Source of the DNA: Pedobacter sp. N36a
GTDB taxonomy: Bacteria > Bacteroidota > Bacteroidia > Sphingobacteriales > Sphingobacteriaceae
NCBI RefSeq assembly: GCF_014472395.1
Contig: NZ_JACSZW010000010.1
Coordinates: 124,001 to 188,000, forward strand
DNA length: 64,000 nt
Direction of reading: 5' to 3'
The notes beneath the pieces were generated by a model. That model saw only the letters and a program-made list of their open reading frames with translations, was not told the origin of the DNA and did not search any database. Positions 18,371 through 27,645 of the stretch are shown one piece after another (positions within the stretch are counted from its first letter, which is position 1; each line of letters begins with the position of its first letter). Both the position numbers and the translations under genes were made by a program.

Positions 18371-20647
18371 ATGAAACGATTGCTGCTGTTGCCAATTTTA
18401 CTTCTTTTTCCCTTCATTACAGTTAATGCTCAGGAAAGAGGCGGATTTATCTCTGGAAAAGTAAATACAGCAGATGGCAAGCCAGCAGGAAATGTCTTGG
18501 TTTTTATCAAAGGCTTGAAAAGTATCGCTTATACCAATGCGGAAGGAAATTTTAAAATCTTTTCTCCGCAGGGGGCGCAAGTTTTGGTTTTTCAAACAGC
18601 CACAAAAAAACAAATAGAACAGCCAGTTACGGTAACAGGGAATCTGCAGCAGGAAACTCCTGCAGTCAGCTTAAAAGAAAATTCTTATGAACTCCATGAA
18701 GTGGTGATTACTGGTCAGTACGAACCACAATCTCTACGAAATTCTGTCTATAATGTTCGAACGATCAGCAGTGAAATGATTCGTTTACGTGGGGCAACAG
18801 AGTTGAAAAATATATTAAGTACCGAATTGGGCATTCGTTTTACGACCGATCGGCCAACCGGAATCAGCAGTCCAGACTTGATGGGCATGTCTGGTGCAGG
18901 GATTAAAGTCCTGCTGGATGGGGTTCCGATGATGGATCGTGGTACAGGTAAAGAAAGTTTAGGACAGATTGATGTCAATACCGTTGAGCGTATAGAAATT
19001 TTGGAAGGTCCTATGTCTGTGATTTATGGCACTGACGCCATGGCAGGAGTGATCAATATCATTACCAAAAGCCGCGGACAAGATCATTTTTCAGTAACCG
19101 CCAGAGTTCAGGAAGAAACTGCGGGTAAAGAATATGATGCCTTTGACGGCAAAGGAACACACAATGAATTTCTGGGCTTCAACTGGCAGAAAAACGGCTG
19201 GAATGTGGCAGCTTCCGGCAGCCGTAATAATTTTGGTGGCTGGCAAGGTCATAAGATTGGCCGCGAGCAAGAATGGCTGCCTAAAAATCAATGGCTGACC
19301 TCGGCTGCTGCCGGATATAAAAATGAGAAATTCGATGTATGGTATCGTTTCAACGGAGCCGACGAAAGTTTAAAACTTTTAGGCCCGATTACCAATTCAC
19401 CAAGGGTATCCGATAAAGAATACATTTCTAAACGTTGGTTCCACCAATTGCAGGGATCTGTATTTGTAAACGATAAACTGAGCATCGATGCTGCTGCGGC
19501 CTATACAGATTATAGTCGCCGGACTTTATCCACAGATTTGGAACTGGCTACAGGAAAAGAAACCTTATCAACAGAATTGGGTTCACAGGATCTGGATGAA
19601 TTGGCTACGGTATTTTTTAGAACTACGGCTCAATATCAAATATCACCGGAACTGGTTTTACAGCCGGGTATTGAATACAATAGGAATTCTGGTCAGGGGG
19701 GGAGAATCAGCGGATCACCGGTCATCAATGATTATTCATTTTTCTTATCCACACAATGGCAGGTAAATGAAGCCATTCAATTGAAACCTGGTTTCAGGCT
19801 GACTAAAAACTCCATCTATAAAGCGCCGCCAATCATTCCGTCCTTGCATTCAAAAATCAGATTGAATAAAGACCTTGACCTTCGCCTTTCTTATGCAAGA
19901 GGGTTTAGAGCGCCAATGCTGAGAGAGCTTTATTTTTACTATAAAGATACCAACCATGACATGGCCGGGAACCTGGACCTGAAAGCTGAATACTCGAATA
20001 GCTTTTATGGCTCTCTTGCCTGGGCAGTAAAAACTTCTCCTGATCTGCGATTCAACACGATTGTAAGTGGTTTTTTCAACGACTATAAAAACAAGATTGA
20101 TTTAGGACTAGTGGAGGGGACTACGAATGTAAATACCTACCTCAACATCGCTAAGAATAAAACGACAGGCGGAGAGTGGAACAATACTTTATACTGGAAA
20201 GGTTTACAAGCCAGTTTAGGCTTCGCTTATATCGGGCAATATAATTTGTATTCGGAAGAGAAAGAACAATTTGGTGATACCCCGAACTTTGTGTGGACAC
20301 CGGAAATCAATTCCAATATATCTTATCTGCTGCCAAAAATCAACACCAATATCAGCTTGTTCTATAAGTTCACAGGGAAGAAATCGACTTATATCTTGAG
20401 CCAGGGAACCAGCGGTACCACTGCAAGATTGTCGAAAATGGCTGCGTTTCATATTGCAGACCTGACTTTAAATAAAACCATTAACAAATACCTGAGCCTT
20501 AACGGAGGAGTCAGAAACTTATTCGATGTCACAAGGATTCGTGCTACAGGTGTAGAAGCGGGAGCACATACCAATGATGGCAGCAATCCATTCGGCTATG
20601 GACGTTCTTATTTCCTGGGCTTAACGATGAACTGGGCTAAAAAATAA
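18371..20647 (+). CDS. TonB-dependent outer-membrane receptor, probably for heme
   Basis: 758 residues: signal peptide (1 to about 20), a carboxypeptidase-regulatory-like beta-sandwich (about 22-105) common in Bacteroidota receptors, a plug domain (about 110-235, with the VEILEGP-type motif here as VERIEILEGPMSVIYGTDAMAGVINIIT), and a 22-strand barrel to the C-terminus. It takes up a substrate across the outer membrane using TonB energy. Heme as substrate is inferred from the downstream HmuY-, HmuT/U/V- and HmuS-like genes and the iron-type operators. It is the first gene of the operon; the next gene starts 21 bases after its stop. Confidence 0.88.
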   Translation: MKRLLLLPILLLFPFITVNAQERGGFISGKVNTADGKPAGNVLVFIKGLKSIAYTNAEGNFKIFSPQGAQVLVFQTATKKQIEQPVTVTGNLQQETPAVSLKENSYELHEVVITGQYEPQSLRNSVYNVRTISSEMIRLRGATELKNILSTELGIRFTTDRPTGISSPDLMGMSGAGIKVLLDGVPMMDRGTGKESLGQIDVNTVERIEILEGPMSVIYGTDAMAGVINIITKSRGQDHFSVTARVQEETAGKEYDAFDGKGTHNEFLGFNWQKNGWNVAASGSRNNFGGWQGHKIGREQEWLPKNQWLTSAAAGYKNEKFDVWYRFNGADESLKLLGPITNSPRVSDKEYISKRWFHQLQGSVFVNDKLSIDAAAAYTDYSRRTLSTDLELATGKETLSTELGSQDLDELATVFFRTTAQYQISPELVLQPGIEYNRNSGQGGRISGSPVINDYSFFLSTQWQVNEAIQLKPGFRLTKNSIYKAPPIIPSLHSKIRLNKDLDLRLSYARGFRAPMLRELYFYYKDTNHDMAGNLDLKAEYSNSFYGSLAWAVKTSPDLRFNTIVSGFFNDYKNKIDLGLVEGTTNVNTYLNIAKNKTTGGEWNNTLYWKGLQASLGFAYIGQYNLYSEEKEQFGDTPNFVWTPEINSNISYLLPKINTNISLFYKFTGKKSTYILSQGTSGTTARLSKMAAFHIADLTLNKTINKYLSLNGGVRNLFDVTRIRATGVEAGAHTNDGSNPFGYGRSYFLGLTMNWAKK

Positions 20648-20668
20648 ACAAAAAAAAATAAGAATATT

Positions 20669-22090
20669 ATGAAAAAAGTTTTCCATTTCCTTTTGATGAT
20701 CTCTCTGATGGCAACGGCAGTATCCTGCAAAAAGTCGGATCCGCCATTGCCAGACAATACGATCAATTTTGAAGCTGCAAAGCAAGGTTTAGAGGCCGCA
20801 GTTTCTGAAGCAGTTTTGAAAATCAACTTAGCAAGAGCAGCAGATGCTGCTGTAGCAGTAACAGTTAACCTTCAGGGAACTGGATTAACTTACGGAACAG
20901 AATATATTACTGAACCAGCAGCAACCGCAAATGTATTGACATTGAGCATCCCAGCTGGTTCAACCAGTGTTTCATTTAAAGTGAAAAAGGTAGCCAATGC
21001 CATTCTGAATGGGACAGAAACCATTGCTTTTACCATTGGCGCTGCCGGAAGTCCTGCAGTAATGGGCAGCTTGGTGAAAACAGAATTGGCTTTCTCTTCA
21101 ATTACTTCTGAAGGATCTCAATTGACACTGAAAGGAATTTTCGGGGCTGAAGCTGGAAGCGGTGCATTAAATTCGGTGTATGTTGATTTAAGCAGCAACT
21201 CCATGGTCAATGTGAAAAGAGATGCATGGGTACTTGGATTTGCTTCTGGAGCTGACTTCCGCGTAAGATTGAACAATACCAATGGAACTTCAGCGATTAA
21301 ACTGGCTGGTAAAACTGATTTGAATGCCGTAACTGCATCAGATGTGGTATTGGATGATTTAGCAATTGCTTTGGGCGTCTCTGAATCTGCAACCGACCAT
21401 CCTTTTGTAAATATCGACAACGTACATGGTGATGTAACGAAAGATGTGATGGCCAATGTTTCTGCGACTGATGCAGACAATAAAGTATTTATCGTGAATC
21501 CTTCAGGAGGCAGCCATACTTCAGTATTGTCATTAGACAACTTATTGAAAATTCGTGTGCTGAGAAAAGGAACAGGATATACTTTACAATATGCGAAATT
21601 GAAAGAAACCACTTTCAAAACGATCGACCTGGTTAAAGATGACGCAAATAACTATGTGTTTGTAGATTTCAGCGATGTAGCGAAAGTAGTGAACGTAGAG
21701 CCTGCAAAAGCGAAATGGGATCTGGTATGGACCTGGTCTATCTATTATGGAGCAGCAGGTGCAACGACTTATCCTTACGGATTCTCTGATATTGTTTTTG
21801 TGAACAATGTGGGTGGCGTTCAGGCAGCACAAGTGGCGACTACTACGGTTTCTTTTGCCAACTATAAAGAAAGCAACATTGCGACGACTACTTTCAAAGC
21901 GGATCGTAATGTAATTGGTTCAGACTGGCGTTCTACCAGTCCGGCAACAGGAGTTAAATCGGATCGTTTCTATGTCATTAAAGACGGTTCAGGAAATGTA
22001 TATAAACTGAGATTCATCTCAATGGGTGCTGGTGATGGCGGTAAACGCGGTGAGCCAGTGATTGAGTATGTACTCGTTAAGAAGGGCTAA
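20669..22090 (+). CDS. HmuY-family heme-binding lipoprotein with N-terminal Calx-beta-like domain
   Basis: 473 residues. Lipoprotein signal with lipobox AVSC (Cys20). Residues of about 30-140 resemble a Calx-beta/Ig-like strand repeat (GTEYITEP, NGTETIAFTI). The C-terminal ~330 residues match the HmuY family pattern, including the WDLVWTWS motif and the terminal YKLRFISM strand. HmuY of Porphyromonas captures heme at the cell surface and passes it to the HmuR receptor, so a partnership with the preceding TonB receptor is expected. I cannot point to the heme-ligating residues. Surface exposure is likely but not shown. Confidence 0.78.
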   Translation: MKKVFHFLLMISLMATAVSCKKSDPPLPDNTINFEAAKQGLEAAVSEAVLKINLARAADAAVAVTVNLQGTGLTYGTEYITEPAATANVLTLSIPAGSTSVSFKVKKVANAILNGTETIAFTIGAAGSPAVMGSLVKTELAFSSITSEGSQLTLKGIFGAEAGSGALNSVYVDLSSNSMVNVKRDAWVLGFASGADFRVRLNNTNGTSAIKLAGKTDLNAVTASDVVLDDLAIALGVSESATDHPFVNIDNVHGDVTKDVMANVSATDADNKVFIVNPSGGSHTSVLSLDNLLKIRVLRKGTGYTLQYAKLKETTFKTIDLVKDDANNYVFVDFSDVAKVVNVEPAKAKWDLVWTWSIYYGAAGATTYPYGFSDIVFVNNVGGVQAAQVATTTVSFANYKESNIATTTFKADRNVIGSDWRSTSPATGVKSDRFYVIKDGSGNVYKLRFISMGAGDGGKRGEPVIEYVLVKKG

Positions 22091-22115
22091 AATTTGGTTA
22101 GTTTAGGTTGTAGGA

Positions 22116-22139
22116 AGCTTCCGGTGGATGCCGGAAGCT
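22116..22139 (+). terminator. Intercistronic stem-loop between hmuY-like and hmuT
   Basis: Perfect 9-bp GC-rich stem (22116-22124 / 22131-22139) with a 6-nt loop, followed by a pyrimidine-rich but interrupted stretch to about 22152. It may act as a weak terminator or an mRNA stability element that lets the surface proteins be made in excess over the ABC transporter. The operon continues in the same direction. Confidence 0.45.
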
Positions 22140-22178
22140 CATCCTTCTTTTACCGCAGCAGATTTTAAATACAAAAAC

Positions 22179-23039
22179 ATGAAATACAAACTAATTATTT
22201 TGTTCTGCGGCGTATTGGCACTGAGTGCTTGTAATGCCGATGCAGACAAAAAGACAGCCAACCAGCAGCTGGACAGTATCAAAATTGTTTCCCTTAACGG
22301 AACTATTTCTGAGATTGTTGCCGGCCTTGGTCTGGAGAAAAATATTGTAGGGACAGATATCACCAGCAATTACCCGGAGAGCCTGAAAAGCAAGCCTAAA
22401 GTAGGACATAACCGGAGAATTAATGCAGAAGGTGTGTTATCCCTACAACCAAATATCGTAGTCGGCATGGCGAAAGAAATGAGCCCGCAGCTGGCTACGC
22501 AGTTTAAAGCAGCAGGAATCCGATTGATCCTTTTCGATCAGGAATTTACTGCAGAAGGGACGAAAAAGTTGATTCATGCGGTGGCAGACAGCCTTCAGTA
22601 TACGGCAAAAGCAAATTCACTGGCCAAAGCTTTTGAAACGCAATTGGCCGAAGCACAAGCGCATGTCAATAACACAAAAAAACCTAGAGTATTGTTCATT
22701 TATGCCCGTGGCACGGGAACAATGATGGTTGGCGGGACTGGAACACCGGTAGAAAAGGTGATTGAAATGGCTGGCGGTGTCAATGCCATTACTGAATTTG
22801 AAGAATACAAACCTCTGACTTCTGAAGCATTGGTGAAAGCAAATCCTGATGTGCTGTTGTTATTTGACGACGGACTGGAAAGTTTAGGGGGTATTCCCGG
22901 ACTGTTGAAAGTGCAGGGTGTAGCTCAAACGAATGCAGGAAAAAATAGAAGAGTAGTGACCATGCCGGGCGAAATGCTGACCAGTTTTGGTCCGCGATTA
23001 GGCCAGGCGGTAACCTCATTAGCAGAAAAGATAAAGTGA
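22179..23039 (+). CDS. hmuT: Heme ABC transporter substrate-binding lipoprotein (HmuT)
   Basis: 286 residues. The start at 22179 gives a compact lipoprotein signal with lipobox LSAC (Cys18); an upstream Met at 22128 would place 17 extra residues before it. The body is a helical-backbone metal-receptor fold (TroA/BtuF superfamily) with the family motifs IVSLNGTISEIVAGLGL near the mature N-terminus, LFIYARGTGTMMVGG in the middle and EALVKANPDVLLL in the C-terminal lobe. It binds heme or a heme-like iron complex and delivers it to the permease. Its stop overlaps the GTG start of the permease by four bases. Confidence 0.87.
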   Translation: MKYKLIILFCGVLALSACNADADKKTANQQLDSIKIVSLNGTISEIVAGLGLEKNIVGTDITSNYPESLKSKPKVGHNRRINAEGVLSLQPNIVVGMAKEMSPQLATQFKAAGIRLILFDQEFTAEGTKKLIHAVADSLQYTAKANSLAKAFETQLAEAQAHVNNTKKPRVLFIYARGTGTMMVGGTGTPVEKVIEMAGGVNAITEFEEYKPLTSEALVKANPDVLLLFDDGLESLGGIPGLLKVQGVAQTNAGKNRRVVTMPGEMLTSFGPRLGQAVTSLAEKIK

Positions 23040-24082
23040 TCAGGAAAACAGGCTATATCCTTTTAAGTTTAACCCTCGTTTTAATTTTAACGATGGTCAT
23101 CTCGTCTTGTGTAGGGGCGGTGCCCATCAGTTTTTCTGAATTAATGTCCATCATCGCTTACCATACCGGGCTTTCAGGGCATCAGAATTTTGAGTCCCAG
23201 CAGGCAGCGGTATTTTTAAACCTGCGCTTGCCAAGGGTGATGTTGGGGGTGTTGATTGGTGCTGCGCTTGGCATTTCCGGTGCTGCTATTCAAGGGCTTT
23301 TCAGAAATCCATTGGCAGAACCCGGATTGATTGGTATTTCCTCAGGGGCTACGCTGTTTGCGGTCGTGATGATCGTGCTGGAAACGAAAATATTTAAACA
23401 ATTAACGGGAGTTCTTGGGTTTTACGCTTTGTCGGTAGCAGCATTTATTGGTGCGGCATTAACCACTATGCTGGTGTATCGCATTGCGATGAGAAACGGA
23501 AAAACCATCATCACCACTTTGCTGTTGGGTGGAATAGCGATCAATGCCCTGGCAGGTGCATTTACAGGACTCTTAACTTATATGGCTACAGACGCACAGC
23601 TCCGCAACATTACATTTTGGAGTCTGGGGAGTTTAGGCGGTGCAAGCTGGCCAACAGTAACTGCTTTATTGCCTTTTGTATTGATCCCGATATTGGGCTT
23701 GCCTTTTTTGTCTAAATCCTTAAATGCGCTGGCATTGGGTGAAGCTCAGGCGATGCATATGGGCGTAAATGTGAAGGTGGTAAAATTACTGGTGATTGGT
23801 CTGGCTACGATGGCCGTTGGTGCTTCCGTAGCTGTGGCAGGAATTATCGCCTTTATCGGGCTGATTATTCCACATATTTTAAGAATGATGTTTACTGCCG
23901 ATCATCGCCTGGTTATTCCAGGATCGGCATTGCTGGGTGCAGCTTTGCTTACCCTGGCAGATTTGATTGCAAGAACAGTGGTTGCACCGGCAGAATTGCC
24001 AATAGGTATATTGACTGCCATGATTGGTGCCCCTGTATTTATTTATATCATCATTACGGAAAGAAATAAAACGAACCCATAA
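23036..24082 (+). CDS. hmuU: Heme/iron ABC transporter permease, FecCD family (HmuU)
   Basis: 348 residues with about nine to ten hydrophobic helices and the BtuC/FecCD signatures LRLPRVMLGVLIGAALGISGAAIQGLFRNPLAEPGLIGISSGA and IAFIGLIIPHILR. It forms the inner-membrane channel for the HmuT substrate. The start is GTG at 23036, overlapping the hmuT stop (GTGA), which implies translational coupling; no ATG gives the conserved N-terminus. The next gene begins immediately after the stop. Confidence 0.9.
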   Translation: MIRKTGYILLSLTLVLILTMVISSCVGAVPISFSELMSIIAYHTGLSGHQNFESQQAAVFLNLRLPRVMLGVLIGAALGISGAAIQGLFRNPLAEPGLIGISSGATLFAVVMIVLETKIFKQLTGVLGFYALSVAAFIGAALTTMLVYRIAMRNGKTIITTLLLGGIAINALAGAFTGLLTYMATDAQLRNITFWSLGSLGGASWPTVTALLPFVLIPILGLPFLSKSLNALALGEAQAMHMGVNVKVVKLLVIGLATMAVGASVAVAGIIAFIGLIIPHILRMMFTADHRLVIPGSALLGAALLTLADLIARTVVAPAELPIGILTAMIGAPVFIYIIITERNKTNP

Positions 24083-24865
24083 ATGATCAAGGTAAGAGAA
24101 CTGAGTTTTAAGGTAGGGAATAAAAAGTTATTGGATAACCTGAGCTTTGACGCCTATAGAGGAGAGTTGCTGGCCATATTAGGAGCTAATGGCGCTGGAA
24201 AAAGCACATTGATGAAATTGCTTTGTAAAGAGATCCGCCCTTCTTCAGGAACGATTTCGATCCATGATAAAGCCTTAAATGATTACCGTCTGGAAGACCT
24301 CGCAAAAACACGAGCGGTATTGTCGCAGCACAACACTTTGTCGGTTTCTTTTCAGGTCAGTGAACTGGTATTAATGGGTCGTTATCCTCATTTTAAGCAA
24401 AAGCCTACCGAAGAAGATTTTAAGATTGTCCGCGAGGCGATGGAAGAAACAGGGATTACGCATTTGGCTTCCAGAGATTACAACACACTTTCTGGTGGAG
24501 AGCAGCAAAGGGTGCAGCTGGCGAGGGTGATCGCACAGATTTACGATAGTCCAAATGCCTGTTTATTCTTAGATGAACCCACCAATGGCCTTGATTTATT
24601 ATACCAGCAGCAGATTATGGAGCTGGCCAGGAAACTGGCAGACCGCGGTTACTGCGTGGTTTGTATCCTGCATGATATTAATTTTGCCTCCCGTTTTGCA
24701 GACCGCATCATGATGCTGAAGCAAGGGAAAAAAGTGGCCGAAGGCCTGCCAATAGAGGTTATCAATTGTGAAAATATACACGAAACCTTCAGTATAAAAG
24801 TAAAACTGATGGAATGTGAAGGTTATACTTGTCCGCTGGTCGTACCAGCGACGATATTAAAGTAA
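24083..24865 (+). CDS. hmuV: Heme ABC transporter ATP-binding protein (HmuV)
   Basis: 260 residues: Walker A GANGAGKST at 34-42, signature LSGGEQQRVQLARV, Walker B CLFLDEPTNGLD and the switch His in CILHDINFA. It powers the HmuTU importer. The ATG directly abuts the hmuU stop, so the genes are coupled. The alpha/beta C-terminus ends in a short MECEGYTCPLV tail. HmuV-type ATPases usually sit beside HmuS, as here. Confidence 0.9.
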   Translation: MIKVRELSFKVGNKKLLDNLSFDAYRGELLAILGANGAGKSTLMKLLCKEIRPSSGTISIHDKALNDYRLEDLAKTRAVLSQHNTLSVSFQVSELVLMGRYPHFKQKPTEEDFKIVREAMEETGITHLASRDYNTLSGGEQQRVQLARVIAQIYDSPNACLFLDEPTNGLDLLYQQQIMELARKLADRGYCVVCILHDINFASRFADRIMMLKQGKKVAEGLPIEVINCENIHETFSIKVKLMECEGYTCPLVVPATILK

Positions 24866-24870
24866 GAATT

Positions 24871-25899
24871 ATGGAACAGACATTAGATTTAAAACAGCAA
24901 TGGGAAGCTTTCAAAATTGAAAACCCTAAACTAAGAATCAGAGATGCGGCTAGCGCATTAGGCACTGCCGAAGCAGCGCTAATTGCCACCACAGTTGGGG
25001 ATACCTCCATCCGCTTAAAAGATGAATTCCCTGAAATCCTGCAAGGGGTAGAAGCTTTAGGAAAGGTAATGGCTTTAACACGCAATAACAATTGTGTCCA
25101 TGAACGTAAAGGCGTTTATCATAAAGTTACTTTCCGCGGCTCAATGGGCCTTGCCGTAAACCCTGATATTGACCTAAGGTTGTTCATGAGCCAATGGGCT
25201 TCTGGTTTTGCCGTAAATGAGAACAATAGGAAAAGTCTGCAATTCTTTGGGAAAGATGGAGAGGCAGTACATAAAATATACCTGACGGAAGATAGTCTGG
25301 AGTCTGCTTATGAAGCGCTAGTGGCTAAATATACGGCTGAAGATCAAAAAGCACCAGTAGCCATGAGCGCTGCAAGAGCTCCTGTTGCTGAATTGCCAGA
25401 TGCAGAAATTAAAGTGGAAGTTTTCCAGAAAGCATGGTTGGCATTAGAAGATACGCATGATTTTCATGGTCTTTTGAAAACCTATACCGTAACCAGGACT
25501 CAGGCGCTGCGCTTGGCTCCGGAAGGTCATGCCTTCTCGATTACCTTAGATTCTTTGAAATCCATATTACATAAAGCCTCAGAAACAGACCTGCAGATGA
25601 TGGTATTTACCGGTAGTGCGGGATGTATTCAGATCCACACGGGGTTGGTGAAAAAATTAGTAGAAACAGGTCCTTGGTTCAATGTATTGGATCCTAATTT
25701 TAACCTGCATTTAAGAATGGATGCGATTGATTCGATCTGGTTGGTTAAAAAGCCAACAAAAGATGGTATCGTGACCAGTATTGAAGTCTTTGACGATAAA
25801 GGTGAAATCATCGTTCAGTTTTTCGGAAAGCGTAAACCGGGTATTCCAGAAGATGAAAACTGGAGATTTATTGCAAATGAATTGGCTGTAGTTAGCTGA
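24871..25899 (+). CDS. hmuS: HmuS/HemS-family heme-handling or heme-degrading protein
   Basis: 342 residues, the normal length of the HemS/ChuS/HmuS family, built as two related halves (about 1-165 and 185-342) with the paired FFGKDGEAVHKIYLT and FFGKRKPG-type strands. Family members bind cytoplasmic heme and either store it, deliver it or open the ring to release iron. The Met at 24871 lies five bases after the hmuV stop and matches the family N-terminus; an upstream start at 24829 would lie inside hmuV. Last gene of the operon; a terminator follows. Confidence 0.88.
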   Translation: MEQTLDLKQQWEAFKIENPKLRIRDAASALGTAEAALIATTVGDTSIRLKDEFPEILQGVEALGKVMALTRNNNCVHERKGVYHKVTFRGSMGLAVNPDIDLRLFMSQWASGFAVNENNRKSLQFFGKDGEAVHKIYLTEDSLESAYEALVAKYTAEDQKAPVAMSAARAPVAELPDAEIKVEVFQKAWLALEDTHDFHGLLKTYTVTRTQALRLAPEGHAFSITLDSLKSILHKASETDLQMMVFTGSAGCIQIHTGLVKKLVETGPWFNVLDPNFNLHLRMDAIDSIWLVKKPTKDGIVTSIEVFDDKGEIIVQFFGKRKPGIPEDENWRFIANELAVVS

Positions 25900-25943
25900 A
25901 AATTCTAATTCCTCAAGTGGGTTGCTTGGGTTTAGGTGTGTTT

Positions 25944-25978
25944 AAAGCGTCGGATTAGGCCCCGACGCTTTGTTTTTT
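25944..25978 (+). terminator. Terminator of the heme-uptake operon
   Basis: 10-bp GC-rich stem 25944-25953 / 25962-25971, 8-nt loop, then GTTTTTT. The left arm begins with AAA, so it may also work for the convergent methyltransferase gene. Confidence 0.85.
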
Positions 25979-25991
25979 ATAGCTGATATGT

Positions 25992-26879
25992 TTATTTGCC
26001 GAAATGATTGAATTTTCCGAAAACACCCAATGGTAATTTAATCCCAGAGGTCGCTTGTAAGAACAATTCTCCAGTCTCCAGGTTTTGAACCTGTGGGAAA
26101 GAAGTCTTGATCAGGTTTTCTACAATCACAGAAGAGAATCCTAAAGAGTAGGTGTTTAAGATTAAGAAGTGTTCTTCTTCATCCAATAACTGTACTACAT
26201 CCTGCATCATCTCTTGAATATGGTCTTCCAGTTTCCATTTCTCGCCATTTGGTCCATGGCCAAATGCTGGAGGATCTAAGATGATACCATTGTATTTTTT
26301 ACCGCGTTTCAGTTCTCTTTTTACGAACTTTAAAGCATCTTCTACTACCCAGCGCACATCTTTAAGGTTCGAAAGTTCCTGGTTCTCATTGGCCCAGTTC
26401 ACCACTTGTTTGATAGAATCTACGTGAGTGGTATCTGCACCTGCCGCTTTCGCGATCAATGATGCTGCACCAGTATAAGCGAAAAGATTCAATACTTTAG
26501 GTACTGGTGTTTTGAACTTTTTAACGCAGGAAGAGATATAATCCCAGTTTACTGCTTGCTCAGGGAATACTCCTACATGTTTGAATGAAGTTAAACCTAA
26601 ACGCAGGTTGATGCTTACTTCATCATTTTTATAGTTTACATTCCAGCGATCCGGAAGGTGTGCGGAGGTTTTTGTCCATTCGCCGGTTGTTGCCGAGCGA
26701 CCTTTGAACCTGATATGGGTTAATTTTTTCCATTCTTGTTCAGACATCATCTTTTTCCATACAGCCTGAGGTTCAGGTCTGCATAAGATCAGATTTCCAA
26801 AGCGTTCTAATTTTTCAAAATCACCACAATCAATCAACTCGTAATCTTTCCAGTGTGTGGGTGTTAACAGGCTTATCAT
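25992..26879 (-). CDS. Class I SAM-dependent methyltransferase (RlmI/RlmK-like, COG1092 type)
   Basis: 295 residues. Motif I is VLNLFAYTGAASLIAKAAGA with the acidic residue of motif II in THVDSI, and motif IV is LDPPAFGHG, as in 23S rRNA m5C/m2G methyltransferases of the RlmI/RlmL type. There is no recognisable PUA domain; the first ~90 residues are a beta-rich substrate domain. RNA methylation is likely, the exact base is unknown. The upstream mlaF gene ends 13 bases before its start, so it may share the mla transcript. Confidence 0.82.
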   Translation of the reverse strand: MISLLTPTHWKDYELIDCGDFEKLERFGNLILCRPEPQAVWKKMMSEQEWKKLTHIRFKGRSATTGEWTKTSAHLPDRWNVNYKNDEVSINLRLGLTSFKHVGVFPEQAVNWDYISSCVKKFKTPVPKVLNLFAYTGAASLIAKAAGADTTHVDSIKQVVNWANENQELSNLKDVRWVVEDALKFVKRELKRGKKYNGIILDPPAFGHGPNGEKWKLEDHIQEMMQDVVQLLDEEEHFLILNTYSLGFSSVIVENLIKTSFPQVQNLETGELFLQATSGIKLPLGVFGKFNHFGK

Positions 26880-26892
26880 AAAAATATGGGTA

Positions 26893-27645
26893 TTAAAATT
26901 TGTCTTTTGCAGCTTTCATAAAGCGGCTGGCAAAAACAAAATCATTTAGTTCTTGAATGTTAGTATGGGCGATTTCTTTATTGGATCCTTCCCAGAATTT
27001 TTTTCCTTCGTGTAAGAATAGGATGTAATCTCCAATTCCCATTACGGAGTTCATATCGTGTGTCACGACCACAGTGGTAGTGTTGTACTCTTCTGTCAGC
27101 TCTTTAATCAGCTCATCGATCACGATAGATGTTTTTGGATCCAGACCAGAGTTGGGCTCATCCACAAACAAATATTTAGGGTTCATCGCGATCGCACGGG
27201 CAATCCCCACTCTTTTTTTCATTCCTCCGGAAAGTTCCGCAGGAAATAAGGCATTTTTGCCAACCAGGTTTACCCTTTCCAGACAGAAGTTGACTCTGTC
27301 CAGTTTTTCAGAACGTGCCTGATCGGTGAACATATTTAAAGGGAACATGATGTTCTCTTCTACCGTCATGGAATCAAAAAGTGCGGAGCCCTGAAACAGC
27401 ATGCCGATTTCTTTTCTGATCTCAATCTTTTCCTCAAAGTTCATGGTCGTGAACTCGCGTCCATCATATTCTACACTTCCTTTTTCAGGATGGTGTAAAC
27501 CAATCATACACTTTAATAAGGTGGTTTTTCCGGACCCGGAACCCCCAATGATCAGGTTGGTCACTCCGGGTTTAAATATGGCCGAAATCCCTTTTAAAAC
27601 ATCATTGCTGCCGAATGATTTGTAAATATCTTTGATTTCGATCAT
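26893..27645 (-). CDS. mlaF: MlaF-like ABC transporter ATP-binding protein (phospholipid trafficking)
   Basis: 250 residues: Walker A GGSGSGKTT near residue 34, signature LSGGMKKRVGIARA (the MKKR variant typical of MlaF/Ttg2A), Walker B YLFVDEPNSGLD and switch His in VVTHDMN. Together with MlaE it forms the inner-membrane engine of an MCE-type lipid transporter that keeps outer-membrane lipid asymmetry. It overlaps mlaE by four bases. No MlaD/MCE gene is present in this window. Confidence 0.87.
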   Translation of the reverse strand: MIEIKDIYKSFGSNDVLKGISAIFKPGVTNLIIGGSGSGKTTLLKCMIGLHHPEKGSVEYDGREFTTMNFEEKIEIRKEIGMLFQGSALFDSMTVEENIMFPLNMFTDQARSEKLDRVNFCLERVNLVGKNALFPAELSGGMKKRVGIARAIAMNPKYLFVDEPNSGLDPKTSIVIDELIKELTEEYNTTTVVVTHDMNSVMGIGDYILFLHEGKKFWEGSNKEIAHTNIQELNDFVFASRFMKAAKDKF

